A stretch of DNA of 64,000 bases from JABFXC01 sp045804265 (GCA_045804265.1 JBJMNK010000127.1:1-64000); one strand, 5' to 3'. Shown: positions 49,126 to 58,344, counted from the first letter of the stretch. The notes: generated from the letters alone by a model not told the origin. A program made the numbers and translations.

Positions 49126-49636
49126 GCTTGACCGGACCGACCGCGTACGACGCGACATCGAGCGCCGCCTGCCCCGCGAGGAGGGCGCCGAGCAGCACCG
49201 GCGCTGCCGACCAGGGATCCCGCGCCGGCGACGTGCGCAGCATCCGCCAGCCGGTGAAGGTCACGACCGCCTCGAGCACGAAGTCGGCGAGCGGGTGTGA
49301 GTACAGGTTGAGCCCGACGATCGGCCCATGTGCCCAGAGCACCTTCTGTCCGGTGATGTAATCGGCGGCGAGGTGCAGCACGATCATGGCACCCACCGTC
49401 AGCCCGGCAGTGGGCGACCGTCGCCAGAGCGAAGCCGCCACGCCGAGGACGACACACTCGATCGCGATCGCCGGGAGCGAATGCGAGTAGAGCCCATTCG
49501 AGCCGCAGATGCGGAGCGCCGCCGTGGTGAAGTCGATGATGTCGGGGACGATCGCCGCGATCACGATCGCGAGGAGCGGGAGGCGGCTCCAGCGCGCGCG
49601 GGTCGCCATCGCGACGCCGAAATGTCCGGCGATCAC
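49016..49636 (-). CDS. YdjM/DUF457-like membrane-bound hydrolase
   Basis: About 206 residues if started at GTG 49636; the start is uncertain. Hydrophobic helices alternate with conserved polar motifs: VIAGHFGVAMATR, VPDIIDFTTAAL, NGLYSHSLPA, MIVLHLAADYITG, LNLYSHPLADFVLEA. The His/Asp set is that of the LexA-regulated, membrane-bound metal-dependent hydrolase family (YdjM-like). The C-terminal 35 residues overlap the convergent PPOX gene and look unstructured. Confidence 0.75.
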   Translation of the reverse strand: MIAGHFGVAMATRARWSRLPLLAIVIAAIVPDIIDFTTAALRICGSNGLYSHSLPAIAIECVVLGVAASLWRRSPTAGLTVGAMIVLHLAADYITGQKVLWAHGPIVGLNLYSHPLADFVLEAVVTFTGWRMLRTSPARDPWSAAPVLLGALLAGQAALDVASYAVGPVKPNGCLAATPVQSSSRRGSGTAPSGMAPGRQPSPSRG

Positions 49637-49763
49637 ATCAAGGAGTGTTGCACGACTGGTACGCCGCGTCGTGGCGGAAGCTGGCCATGCCGGTAGTTTC
49701 CGAAGGTCGCAGGAAATGCGGCGCACAGCTGCGCCGCCCCACAACAATAGCACCGTGCCCACG

Positions 49764-50969
49764 ATGCCGAACCGCGCTTCCCTTCGCCGCTCACTCGTGA
49801 TCCTCTCGCTGGCCGCGTTAGGCGGCGGCAACGCCGCGCAGGCACAGACGATGGCCGCGGTCGCGCCGGCCGGAAAGCTCGCCGCATGTCCGGCGGATTC
49901 GGTCGTCGCGATCACACCACCGGCGACGCCCCTCCCCTCGGAGACCACGACCGCGGCGCTGACGAAGTTCACCTTCATCGCCTACGGCGACACGCGCGGG
50001 CGGCACGACGGGCAGCAGCTGCAGGCCGAGCATCAGCTGGTGGTCGAGGCGATGCTGGCGAAGATCAAGGCGCTCGCGAGCGGGCCCGATCCCGTGCGCT
50101 TCGTCCTCCAGAGCGGCGACGCGGTTCGCGTCGGCACCTCGGCCGCGCAGTGGAACGTCAGCTATATCCCGTTGATCAACCGCCTGACGACGGAGGGCGG
50201 CGTTCCCTACCTGTTCTCGGTCGGTAATCACGACGTGACGAGCAGCGAAGACCTCACCTCACCGGCGCGCATCACCGGCTTGTGCAACGTCTTCGCCGCG
50301 AACCGGCGATTGATTCCCGCCGCCGGCGCGCCGCATCGCCTGACCGGTTATCCCGATTACGGCTTCGGGTTCGGCAACACCTGGTTCATCGCCCTCGACT
50401 CCGACATCGCCGGGGACTCGACCCAGCTCGCGTGGGTGACCTCGGAGCTCGCATCGCTCGACCGCAGGCGCTACCCGAACGTGGTCGCGTTCTTCCATCA
50501 TCCCGCATTCTCGTCGGGGCCGCATGGCGGGGCGGTCGTAGAGCAGCAGACCGCCGAACTGCGTTCGCTGTACATGCCGCTGTTCCGCAAGCATCACGTC
50601 CGGCTGCTGCTCGCCGGGCACGAGCATCTCTTCGAGCACTGGATCGAGCGCTGGACCGATGGTAGCGGCGCGCATCGCATGGACCAGATCGTGAGCGGCG
50701 GTGGCGGCGCGCCGCTCTACGGCTACAGCGGCGAGCCGGACCTGCGCGCCTATCTCGCCGCCGGCGCGAGCGAGAAGCTGTCGGTGGAACACCTCGTACG
50801 TCCGGGACTGCAGCCCGGTGCGAGCCCCTTCCACTACCTCGTCGTGCACGTGGACGGTGACCAGTTCCGGATCGAGGTGTTCGGGGTGGATTGGGGATCC
50901 TCGTTCGCGCCGTACGGGGCGGCAGGAAGGGGGATGACGCTGACCGACGCGCCCGGCGGTCAGCGTTAG
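49764..50969 (+). CDS. Exported calcineurin-like phosphoesterase
   Basis: 401 residues. Signal peptide SLVILSLAALGGGNAAQAQ. Metallophosphatase motifs in order: FIAYGDTRG (about 74), LQSGDAVRVG (about 115), SVGNHD (about 153), FFHHPAFSSG (about 243), AGHEHLFEH (about 285). Acts on phosphoesters in the periplasm; substrate unknown. Stands alone. TAG stop lies in CGTTAGGC. Confidence 0.9.
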   Translation: MPNRASLRRSLVILSLAALGGGNAAQAQTMAAVAPAGKLAACPADSVVAITPPATPLPSETTTAALTKFTFIAYGDTRGRHDGQQLQAEHQLVVEAMLAKIKALASGPDPVRFVLQSGDAVRVGTSAAQWNVSYIPLINRLTTEGGVPYLFSVGNHDVTSSEDLTSPARITGLCNVFAANRRLIPAAGAPHRLTGYPDYGFGFGNTWFIALDSDIAGDSTQLAWVTSELASLDRRRYPNVVAFFHHPAFSSGPHGGAVVEQQTAELRSLYMPLFRKHHVRLLLAGHEHLFEHWIERWTDGSGAHRMDQIVSGGGGAPLYGYSGEPDLRAYLAAGASEKLSVEHLVRPGLQPGASPFHYLVVHVDGDQFRIEVFGVDWGSSFAPYGAAGRGMTLTDAPGGQR

Positions 50970-51339
50970 GCCTGACGACGAGCGGTGGGGAGATTCACGG
51001 CAGCAGCATAGCCGAGCTCGTCCTGGCCGGGCCCCGTCGCACTGAACACGTCCCGCCTGGCTGGCCACTCGTGGCGACCACCCGGCCGCGAGTCACGGCG
51101 GACGCATCAGCGTGGACCGGAACACCGATCGAGGATCGTGCGTTCAACGGCAACGCGACCAGAAGTGCCCCGATGCGGGAGCAGTGGCGATTCGCATCGG
51201 GACACGGTAGCGTCAACGATCGGTGCGCGAAGCACGCGACTGCTGGACTGCATGCAGCATTGACGTGACCCTGACCGCCGGCGACGGCGGTCCACCAGGT
51301 GCGCGGCGTACGACGCCGCGGCAACGACGAGGAGCCCCG
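50970..51339. other. Intergenic region, 370 bp
   Basis: Between the phosphoesterase and peroxiredoxin genes. I see no gene, hairpin or repeat in it that I can support. It must contain the promoter of the peroxiredoxin-DsbA pair. Confidence 0.4.
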
Positions 51340-51975
51340 ATGCCCGACAACAAGGCGAACACCGAATCCACCGACGCGCGTTCGACCAGCGCGAAGATCC
51401 TCCCCGTTGGCAGCGAAGCACCGGACTTCACGCTCCAAGCGGCACCCGATCGCAGCATCACGCTGCGCGAGCTGCGCGGGAAGCCGGTGGTGCTCGCGTT
51501 CTATCCCGCCGACTGGAGCCCGGTGTGCAGCGACCAGATGGCGCTGTACAACGAGATCCTCCCCGACTTCCAGGAGCAGGGTGCCGAGATCTTCGGGATC
51601 TCGGTGGACGGCGCATGGTGTCATCGCGCGTTCTCCGACTCGCGAAAGCTGCGCTTCCCGCTGCTCGCCGACTTCGAGCCGAAGGGCGCGGTGTCGCGCG
51701 CGTACGGCGCGTACAACGACAAAGGGGTCAGCGATCGTGCGCTCTTCGTGCTCGACGCGAACGGCGTTGTCCGCTGGAGCTACCTCTCGCCGGCCGGTAC
51801 CAACCCCGGCGCCGACGGGATCCTCGCCGCGCTCGAGCGCCTGACGCCGGAGCAGCGCGGGAAGGGCGCTGGCGCATCGGCGAGCGCGGCGAGCGGCGCG
51901 GCGAAAGGCGGAACGTTAGGCGGTGACAGCGCGACGTCGCCAGCGACCGCGAGCGACGCGAGAGGCCCCAGATGA
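51340..51975 (+). CDS. Peroxiredoxin (AhpC/TSA family)
   Basis: 211 residues; GAGGAG 7 nt before ATG 51340. Thioredoxin fold: VGSEAPDFTLQA, FYPADWSPVCSDQM with the peroxidatic Cys in PVC, then FGISVDGAWCHRAFSDS where Cys could be the resolving partner. Reduces hydroperoxides. C-terminal 40 residues are Gly/Ala/Ser-rich. Coupled (ATGA) to a DsbA-like thioredoxin, which may reduce it. Confidence 0.9.
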   Translation: MPDNKANTESTDARSTSAKILPVGSEAPDFTLQAAPDRSITLRELRGKPVVLAFYPADWSPVCSDQMALYNEILPDFQEQGAEIFGISVDGAWCHRAFSDSRKLRFPLLADFEPKGAVSRAYGAYNDKGVSDRALFVLDANGVVRWSYLSPAGTNPGADGILAALERLTPEQRGKGAGASASAASGAAKGGTLGGDSATSPATASDARGPR

Positions 51976-52547
51976 GCGGCGAGTTCGGCGGCGGCGAAGA
52001 TGCGCCTCGGCTGACGCCGCCAGTCTCGGAGCGCGATCACGCCGAGGGGAGCCCGGATGCGCCGGTCACCCTCGTCGAGTACGGCGACTACGAGTGTCCG
52101 CACTGCGGACATGCCTACCCGATCGTGAAGTCGATCCAGCACCGGCTCGGCAAGAAGCTGCGCTTCGTCTACCGAAACTTCCCCCTCGCCGAGTCGCATC
52201 CACATGCACGCCACGCGGCCGAGGTCGCCGAGGCCGCGGCGGCGCAGGGGAAGTTCTGGGAGATGCACGACGCGCTGTTCGAGAACCAGGACCGACTCGA
52301 GGACGAGGACCTCGTCGAGATGGCGCGCCAGCTCAAGCTCGATGCGAAGGCGATCGCCCGCGCGCTCGAGGAGGGGAGCTACACCGCCCGCGTCCGCGAG
52401 GACTTTCGCAACGGCGTCCGGTCGGGAGTGAACGGGACTCCGACTTTCTTCATCAACGGCGAACGCTACGATGGGAGCTGGGCCGACGAGGATGGATTCA
52501 TGCGTGTCCTCGACCGCGCCGCGAAGGCGACGAGCGCACACCGTTAG
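51972..52547 (+). CDS. DsbA-like thioredoxin-fold protein (CPHC)
   Basis: 191 residues; ATGA overlap with the peroxiredoxin. Active site YGDYECPHCGHAYPIV, helical insertion (HARHAAEVAEAAAAQGKFW), and cis-Pro loop VNGTPTFFINGERYDG. This is the DSBA/FrnE/NhaA-type family with a CPHC redox pair. No signal peptide is seen, so it is probably cytoplasmic, unusual for DsbA but fitting a role as a reductant for the upstream peroxiredoxin. Confidence 0.9.
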   Translation: MSGEFGGGEDAPRLTPPVSERDHAEGSPDAPVTLVEYGDYECPHCGHAYPIVKSIQHRLGKKLRFVYRNFPLAESHPHARHAAEVAEAAAAQGKFWEMHDALFENQDRLEDEDLVEMARQLKLDAKAIARALEEGSYTARVREDFRNGVRSGVNGTPTFFINGERYDGSWADEDGFMRVLDRAAKATSAHR

Positions 52548-52724
52548 GGGTCAGGGGTCAGGGGTCAGGGGTCAGGGGTCAGGGGTCGGGGGTCAGGGGT
52601 GAGGGGGTCGGGAGGTCAGGGCGTCACAGGCGCGGGGTCGGGATTCACGGGACCGTTAGGTGCCGGCGCTGGCTCGTTCGGTATCGAACTCCAATTGCCC
52701 GGCCCTGACCCCTGACTCCCTTTG
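52548..52724. repeat. Inverted GGGGTCA heptad arrays (element B)
   Basis: Left arm 52548-52620 has five perfect GGGGTCA heptads in tandem followed by diverged ones; right arm about 52702-52724 carries CCCTGACCCCTGACTCCC. Same architecture as 4386-4502. Lies in the 296-bp gap before the hypothetical gene at 52844. Confidence 0.85.
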
Positions 52725-52843
52725 ACCCGTCGCGCCGAGCGGCCCAGGCTCCCGCTTGCGCTCACCGTAAATTGGTGACAGGTTGCACAAAGAGCCGGGG
52801 GATTCTGCCTCGGGCCTGCACCCTTTTCGGCGATGGGGCTGAA

Positions 52844-53494
52844 ATGGAGCCGCTGCACAACGACGCCGACGACGGCGTTGAACCGAACCATCCCCACGGC
52901 CGCGACTTCCCAGTCAACGCCGTCGTAGTGCCGTTGGCGGATGTCACGCCGACGGAGCTTGGGCAGCGGAAATTCCCGCGCATCGCGCACGCGCTCTCGC
53001 TCGACAGCGCCGAAGATCGCGAGCGTGCGCGCCCGGATCGGGTGTGGCGCTGGACAGTGACCGTGCAGGGCACCTGCCGCCGACCGTCCACGACTTCCGC
53101 CGACCGTCGCCGCGACGCGCTGTTCACCGCGACACGCTTCATCGAGACCGCGAAGCGCATCGTACGCTTCGAGCCGACGCGGCTCGGCGCGACGATCACG
53201 CATGCACCCTGTGATCCGGTCAGCGCCGACGAGCTCCCCGGCCAGCACGTACTCTGCCTCGAGCTGCGCGACACCGATCCCGCAACGATCGGCCGGATCT
53301 ACGAGCGCCTTGCCGCCGAGGCGTGGACCATCGGGCGACTGAGCTCGTCCACGTTCACCTTCACGCCGCACGCGTCGAACCCGTCGGTGCTCTACGACGC
53401 GACGCCTGTCGCCGCGCCCGCGGCGGCACCTTCGCTCGGGAGCATCCGCTCGCCGGAGCTGACCGCAGCGACACGCAGCTCGCGCGCCGGTTAG
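52844..53494 (+). CDS. Hypothetical protein
   Basis: 216 residues from ATG 52844. Codon third positions are strongly G/C in this frame, supporting coding on the plus strand; a longer frame on the other strand does not show this. Sequence ARPDRVWRWTVTVQGTCRR, LFTATRFIETAKRIVRFEP and ATIGRIYERLAAEAWTIGR looks like an alpha/beta domain. No family recognised. The stop is in GGTTAGGC, a one-base variant of the octamer. Confidence 0.6.
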   Translation: MEPLHNDADDGVEPNHPHGRDFPVNAVVVPLADVTPTELGQRKFPRIAHALSLDSAEDRERARPDRVWRWTVTVQGTCRRPSTTSADRRRDALFTATRFIETAKRIVRFEPTRLGATITHAPCDPVSADELPGQHVLCLELRDTDPATIGRIYERLAAEAWTIGRLSSSTFTFTPHASNPSVLYDATPVAAPAAAPSLGSIRSPELTAATRSSRAG

Positions 53495-53613
53495 GCATTC
53501 TCGCGGCCGGCGGAGCTCCGCCGGCCGCGCACAGCGGGCCGCGCACCACTTCGCCATAATTTTCGCACACCTCCGGCATTGTCCGCCGGAGCAAGGCGCC
53601 GCATCGTGTAACC

Positions 53614-55401
53614 GTGCGCCTTCCCACCCTTGCCGAGCTGCCGTCGGCGTTCCGCCTGCGCTGGCCGACCGCGTTGCTGGCGCTGTCGCTCCTGCTCACC
53701 GGCGCCGGGATCGTCGAGGCGACGCGCGCTGTGCGATCGCAGCGCCGCGTCGCGGACGGTGTCGTGCGCGACTACTCGCGCGTCGCGTCGTGGAGCTTCC
53801 GCCAGCACCTCCAGGACGCGCTGTCGCTCGCACTTCGCGAGGTGCTCGGCGCGGTGAATCACGGCGACAACCTGCACACCTCGCCGCACATCCCCGAGCC
53901 GCGCGAGCTCGCGCACTACCTGCCGTGGAACTCGGAGTGCGGCTGCCACCGCCCGCGCAACGGCCCGAGCCCGGCGATCTTCTTCGGCTTCACGTTAGGC
54001 ACCGACACCCTCGGTCTGGGAGTCAACACGCATCCCAACCCGGTCGAGGGATGGGAAGTGGACCGGCCGATGCCGCTCGACACGCCGATGGCGATGCCGA
54101 TGTCGAAGGAGATGTCCATGTCGTCGACGCCGGACGCGCCGCGGGTTCGAGTGGCTGAGGACTCCGCTCGCATCGCCGGCTATTCCGCGGGTGACCGGCG
54201 CTGGATCAACGACACATTGACCCGGCAGATCCGCCACGCCCGGGGGAACGACCGCTTCAACTTCGTCGTCGCCGACCGCGGCGGCACGCCGCGCTTCCTC
54301 GCCTACACGCTGATGCCGACGACGCGCGGCGACACGATCGTCTACGGGGCGGAGTACACTCGCGCGGCGATGTCGCAGGCGCTGGTCGCGGTGCTCTACA
54401 ATCGCGACCTGCTCCCGCTGCCGTTCACTCGCGCGCATACCGTCCCCGAAGTGCTGCAGGTCCAGCTCCGCGACATCCGCGGGACGCCGATCTTCGAGCC
54501 GCAGGCGATCGAGCGGTGGGACCTCGACGCATCCGACACGCTGCCGCCAGCGTTAGGCTCGATGGTGGTCCGGGCGGAGGTGCGACCAGCGATCGCCAAC
54601 GACATCGTCATCGGCGGGCTGCCGCGATCGCGGCTTCCCTTCCTCCTCGCGCTGCTCGCGATCTCGGCGTCGCTCTCGATCGTCGCGATCGGGCAGATTC
54701 GCCGCGACGTCGAGCTGGCGCGGCTGCGCGGCGACTTCGTCTCCAGCGTGTCGCACGACCTGCGCACCCCGCTCGCGCAGATGCGGCTCTACCTCGAGAC
54801 GCTGCGCCTCGGGCGCTTCACCACCGAGGAGCAGCGCGCCGCGTCGATCGAGCACGCCGAGCGCGAGACGACGCGCCTGACGCATCTCGTCGAGCGCGTG
54901 CTGCGCTTCTCGGGGAACGGGAAGAACATCGACGGCAGCCGCGTCGAGGTGGACGTCGCCGCCGAGACGCGGCGAATCGTCGAGGAGTTCCGCCCGCTCG
55001 CCGAGTCTCGCCGTGCGTCGATCATCACCGAGATCGCCGCGGTGCCGCCGATCCAGCTCAGCCCCGACGCGCTGCGCCACGTTTTGCTCAACCTCCTCGA
55101 CAACGCGGTGAAGTACGGACCATCCGGGCAAACGGTACGCGTGAGCGTCAGCGCCGACGATGACGACATCCGGTTGACGGTGACCGACGAAGGGCCGGGC
55201 GTCCCGGTGGCCGAGCGCGAGGTGGTCTGGTCGCCATTCCGTCGCGGTGCGTCGCCGGGACCGGTGGCGGGGAGCGGGATCGGGCTGGCGATCGTCCGCG
55301 ACGTCGCGACACGGCACGGCGGGCGCACCTGGATCGAGAACGGCGCAGCGCGGGGCGCGACGTTCGTCGTCTCGCTCCCGATCGGAGTGCCCGTCGCATG
55401 A
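53614..55401 (+). CDS. Membrane sensor histidine kinase
   Basis: 595 residues starting with GTG 53614. Helix at about 22-36, long periplasmic sensor (about 40-335) with a Cys/His cluster ECGCHRPRNG and a Met-rich MAMPMSKEMSMSSTPD stretch, second helix about 343-362. HisKA H381 in SSVSHDLRTPLAQM, HATPase with LLNLLDNAVKYGPSG, TDEGPGVPVAE, GSGIGLAIVRDV. The Met-rich segment might bind copper or silver ions, inference only. ATGA overlap with the response regulator. Confidence 0.9.
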   Translation: MRLPTLAELPSAFRLRWPTALLALSLLLTGAGIVEATRAVRSQRRVADGVVRDYSRVASWSFRQHLQDALSLALREVLGAVNHGDNLHTSPHIPEPRELAHYLPWNSECGCHRPRNGPSPAIFFGFTLGTDTLGLGVNTHPNPVEGWEVDRPMPLDTPMAMPMSKEMSMSSTPDAPRVRVAEDSARIAGYSAGDRRWINDTLTRQIRHARGNDRFNFVVADRGGTPRFLAYTLMPTTRGDTIVYGAEYTRAAMSQALVAVLYNRDLLPLPFTRAHTVPEVLQVQLRDIRGTPIFEPQAIERWDLDASDTLPPALGSMVVRAEVRPAIANDIVIGGLPRSRLPFLLALLAISASLSIVAIGQIRRDVELARLRGDFVSSVSHDLRTPLAQMRLYLETLRLGRFTTEEQRAASIEHAERETTRLTHLVERVLRFSGNGKNIDGSRVEVDVAAETRRIVEEFRPLAESRRASIITEIAAVPPIQLSPDALRHVLLNLLDNAVKYGPSGQTVRVSVSADDDDIRLTVTDEGPGVPVAEREVVWSPFRRGASPGPVAGSGIGLAIVRDVATRHGGRTWIENGAARGATFVVSLPIGVPVA

Positions 55402-56096
55402 CGTCGCCGTCGCGCGTGCTCGTCATCGAGGACAATGCGGCGCTCGCCGAGGGCATCGCCTACAACCTTCGGCACGAAGGCTACGACTCGCGCATCGCCG
55501 AAGATGGCCGCATCGGTTTGAGCGCGGTGCGGGAGTGGGACCCGGACCTGGTGATCCTCGACCTCATGCTCCCCGGCATCGACGGCTACCAGGTGCTCGA
55601 GTCGATGCGCCGCGAGGGGAATCGCGCGCCGGTCCTGATCCTCACTGCGCGCGCCGAAGAAGCGGACAAGGTGCGCGGGTTCCGCCTCGACGCCGACCAG
55701 TACGTGACGAAGCCGTTCGGAGTGCTCGAGCTCCTCGAGCGTGTCGGCTCGCTGCTGAGGCGGGCGCAGGGTCGCGCCGCGGGCAGCGCGCGCGCCGCGA
55801 CGATCCACTTCGGTGACGTCGTCGTCGACACCGCGACCCGCGTCGTATCGAGGAAAGGGATTCCCTGCGGGCTGACGCCAAAGGCCTACGAGCTGTTGCT
55901 CGCGCTCATTCGCCGGCAGGGCGCCGTCGCCGGGCGCGTCGAGCTGCTCACCGAAGTCTGGGGCTACGGCGCCTTCGTGATGTCGCGAACTGTCGACTCG
56001 CACATCGCCGAGCTGCGTCGCAAGGTGGAAGCCGACGCCGCGAACCCTCGCCACATCCTCACTGTGTGGAAGGTCGGGTATCGGTTCGAAGGCTGA
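55398..56096 (+). CDS. OmpR/PhoB-family response regulator
   Basis: 232 residues; ATG overlaps the kinase stop. REC with D12 region (VIEDNAALAEG), phosphoacceptor D55 (LVILDLMLPGIDG), K105 (YVTKPFG). Winged-helix output: GLTPKAYELLLALIRRQG, VDSHIAELRRKVEADAANPR, TVWKVGYRFEG. Cognate partner of the 53614 kinase. Target genes not evident, though the sulfur operon lies just downstream. Confidence 0.93.
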   Translation: MTSPSRVLVIEDNAALAEGIAYNLRHEGYDSRIAEDGRIGLSAVREWDPDLVILDLMLPGIDGYQVLESMRREGNRAPVLILTARAEEADKVRGFRLDADQYVTKPFGVLELLERVGSLLRRAQGRAAGSARAATIHFGDVVVDTATRVVSRKGIPCGLTPKAYELLLALIRRQGAVAGRVELLTEVWGYGAFVMSRTVDSHIAELRRKVEADAANPRHILTVWKVGYRFEG

Positions 56097-56117
56097 GGTG
56101 TTGAGGGGGCGCGGGGG

Positions 56118-56168
56118 GGGGTCAGAGCACTTGAAAGGTGGTAAGCACCTTTCAAGTGCTCTGACCCC
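56118..56168. repeat. Dispersed palindrome element, copy 2
   Basis: 23-bp perfect stem, left arm 56118-56140 starting GGGGTCAGAGCACTTGAAA and ending GGTG, loop GTAAG, right arm 56146-56168, followed by a third TTGAAAGGTG fragment at 56169-56178. Homologous to the element at 9090. Sits between the response regulator and the sulfur operon. Confidence 0.88.
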
Positions 56169-56345
56169 TTGAAAGGTGATGATGCCGGCAACACAACGAT
56201 GACGCCCGCCCCGCCCTTCATAGATCCGGCACATTCACGGCACCGAACCGTCAACCTCTCGCGCCCGGAGCGGCGCATTCTCCGGGTGAGCGTCGCGACC
56301 GCGGCGTGACCGCGCGCAAGTCAGCGCGATGAACCCGGAGGAACC

Positions 56346-57254
56346 GTGAACAGATCCCGCTTCATCCCCGTCGCCGCCCTTCTCGTCGCGGCGATCGCCG
56401 CGTCCCACGATGTTCGCGAGACCAGCGCCGCACAGCCGGCACCGCTGCTCGTGAACTCGGCGTGGCTCGCCGAGCACCTCACCGATCCGAACCTCGTCCT
56501 CCTCCACGTCGGCGACCGCGCCGAGTACGATTCGGCGCACATCCCCGGCGCGCGCTACGTCTCCATGCGCGACGTGTCGGTGTCGAGCATGGATCACGAG
56601 AAGGGACTGATGCTCGAGATGCCGTCGCCTGATTCGCTGCGGGCGATGCTCCAGCGGTTAGGCATCTCGAACGACTCGCGCGTCGTCGTCTACTACGGCA
56701 GCGACTGGGTCAGCCCGTCGACGCGAATCATCTTCACCCTCGACTACGCCGGGCTCGGTGCGCAGTCGTCGCTGCTCGACGGCGGGATGCAGGCGTGGAT
56801 CGCCGCCGGCCATCCGGTGACGAAGGACGCCGCGCCGGCGAAGACCGGGACGCTCGCCGCGCTGAAGATCAAGCCGATCGTCGTCGACGCCGCCTGGGTC
56901 GGCAGTCACCTCCACTCGCCCGGCATCGCGATCGTCGACGGGCGCGCCTCGTCGTTCTACGACGGCATCGAGGCGACCGGCCCGCGGAAGGGGCACATCC
57001 CCGGCGCGCACAGCGTCCCGTTCACCGAGATCGCCGACGACAGGAACATGATCCGCACCCCGGGCGAGCTCGCGGCGCTGTTCACGAAGGCCGGCGTCGC
57101 GCCTAACGATACGGTGGTCGGCTACTGTCATGTCGGCCAGCAGGCGACGGCGATGCTCTTCGCCGCTCGCTCGCTCGGTCATCCGGTGAAGCTCTACGAC
57201 GGCTCGATGCAGGAGTGGTCGCGCCGCACCGATCTCCCGATCGAGGTCAAATGA
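56346..57254 (+). CDS. Exported tandem-domain sulfurtransferase (SseA-like)
   Basis: 302 residues. Signal peptide RFIPVAALLVAAIAASHDV. Two rhodanese domains (about 32-158 and 175-300). The first lacks a Cys (VVVYYGSDWVS); the second has the active site Cys261 in GYCHVGQQATAM. Thiosulfate or 3-mercaptopyruvate sulfurtransferases have this layout: inactive first, active second domain. The GQQATA loop resembles neither the classical CRKGVT nor CGSGVT. Probably periplasmic. Couples by ATGA to the transporter genes. Confidence 0.92.
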   Translation: MNRSRFIPVAALLVAAIAASHDVRETSAAQPAPLLVNSAWLAEHLTDPNLVLLHVGDRAEYDSAHIPGARYVSMRDVSVSSMDHEKGLMLEMPSPDSLRAMLQRLGISNDSRVVVYYGSDWVSPSTRIIFTLDYAGLGAQSSLLDGGMQAWIAAGHPVTKDAAPAKTGTLAALKIKPIVVDAAWVGSHLHSPGIAIVDGRASSFYDGIEATGPRKGHIPGAHSVPFTEIADDRNMIRTPGELAALFTKAGVAPNDTVVGYCHVGQQATAMLFAARSLGHPVKLYDGSMQEWSRRTDLPIEVK

Positions 57255-57775
57255 CTGCCCCGGCGCACGGTGCTCCGCACCCGTACTCGAGTCCCTACGC
57301 CGCCGGCGCGGGGCTCGGCGTCGTCCTCCTCGCGTCGTATATCCTCGCCGGACGCGGGCTCGGTGCGACCGGAGCGTTCGCGGTCGTCGCGGCGAACACG
57401 CTGAACACCGCCGCGCCGGCGGCGGTGCAGGGCAATGCATGGCTCGCCGAGCGCGCGACCGGCGCGGTGCTCGGCGACTGGCTGGTGGTCGAGATCATCG
57501 GCGTGGTGATCGGCGGCTTCGTCTCGGCGGCACTCGCCGGACGGCTGCGGTTCGCGGTGGATCGCGGACCGCGGCTGGGCGCCGCACCGCGGATCGCGAT
57601 CGCGGCGTTAGGCGGCGCGGTGATGGGGTTCGGCGCGGTGTTCGCGCGCGGCTGCACCAGCGGCCAGGCGCTCACCGGCGGCGCCCTGCTCAGCGCCGGA
57701 AGCTGGCTGTTCGTGCTCGGCGCGTTCGGCGCCGGCTATCTCACGATGTTCTTCGTGCGGAGGGCATGGACATGA
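57251..57775 (+). CDS. YeeE/YedE-family sulfur transporter, first half
   Basis: 174 residues, ATGA overlap. Four or five helices. Motif GFGAVFARGCTSGQALTGGA (128-145 region) with C135 corresponds to the conserved Cys motif of YeeE/TsuA thiosulfate importers, where Cys residues relay thiosulfate through the membrane. The full transporter is split here into two genes (this and 57772). The N-terminal 20 residues are His/Pro-rich and cytosolic or periplasmic. Confidence 0.9.
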   Translation: MTAPAHGAPHPYSSPYAAGAGLGVVLLASYILAGRGLGATGAFAVVAANTLNTAAPAAVQGNAWLAERATGAVLGDWLVVEIIGVVIGGFVSAALAGRLRFAVDRGPRLGAAPRIAIAALGGAVMGFGAVFARGCTSGQALTGGALLSAGSWLFVLGAFGAGYLTMFFVRRAWT

Positions 57776-58344
57776 TCGCACCGTTCACCGATGGCAGCGT
57801 GATCGTCGCCGGTATCGTCGGTATCGGCTTCGGCGCCGCGCTCGAGCGCGCGGGACTCGGCAACGCGCCGAAGCTCGCAGGCCAGTTCACGCTCACCGAC
57901 TTCACCGTCTTCAAGGTGATGTTCACCGCGATCGTCGTCGCGATGCTCGGGGCCTTCTGGGCGAGCCGGCTCGGGCTGCTCGATCTTGCGCGAGTGTACG
58001 TCCCCGAGACGTTCCTCGCGCCGCAGCTGATCGGCGGCGCGGTGTTCGGCGTCGGCTTCGCGCTCGCCGGGCTCTGTCCGGGCACGTCATGCGTTTCGGC
58101 CGCGACCGGTCGTGGCGATGGGCTCGCGGTGGTGCTCGGCTTCCTCGCCGGCGTCGCGGGAACCGCCGCACTGGTCCCCCTGCTGCAGGCATTCTATCTC
58201 AGCACGCCGCGCGGGACGCTGCTCCTGCCTGACGTTCTCGGCGTGCCGTACGGCATGGTCGTCCTCGCGGTGGTCATCGTCGCCGGGATCGGCTTCGTCG
58301 TCGCCGAGCGCATCGAATCGAAGGGTGTGAGGAAGCCGGCATGA
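57772..58344 (+). CDS. YeeE/YedE-family sulfur transporter, second half
   Basis: 190 residues from ATG 57772, which overlaps the upstream stop as ATGA and has GGAGGG upstream; ATGs at 57766 and 57769 are less well spaced. Motif FALAGLCPGTSCVSAATGRGDG with C102 and C107 matches the second half of YeeE. Both halves together should give the usual nine-helix pseudo-symmetric transporter. Likely imports thiosulfate or sulfane sulfur produced by the exported sulfurtransferase. Confidence 0.9.
   Translation: MIAPFTDGSVIVAGIVGIGFGAALERAGLGNAPKLAGQFTLTDFTVFKVMFTAIVVAMLGAFWASRLGLLDLARVYVPETFLAPQLIGGAVFGVGFALAGLCPGTSCVSAATGRGDGLAVVLGFLAGVAGTAALVPLLQAFYLSTPRGTLLLPDVLGVPYGMVVLAVVIVAGIGFVVAERIESKGVRKPA

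Noticed and set aside
52548..52620. CRISPR or telomere-like array
   Set aside because: The heptads are contiguous without spacers, few in number, and have an inverted partner arm.
52616..53557. 313-residue minus-strand frame opposite the hypothetical gene
   Set aside because: Third-position GC favours the plus strand, and the minus translation is Arg/Cys-rich without domain character.
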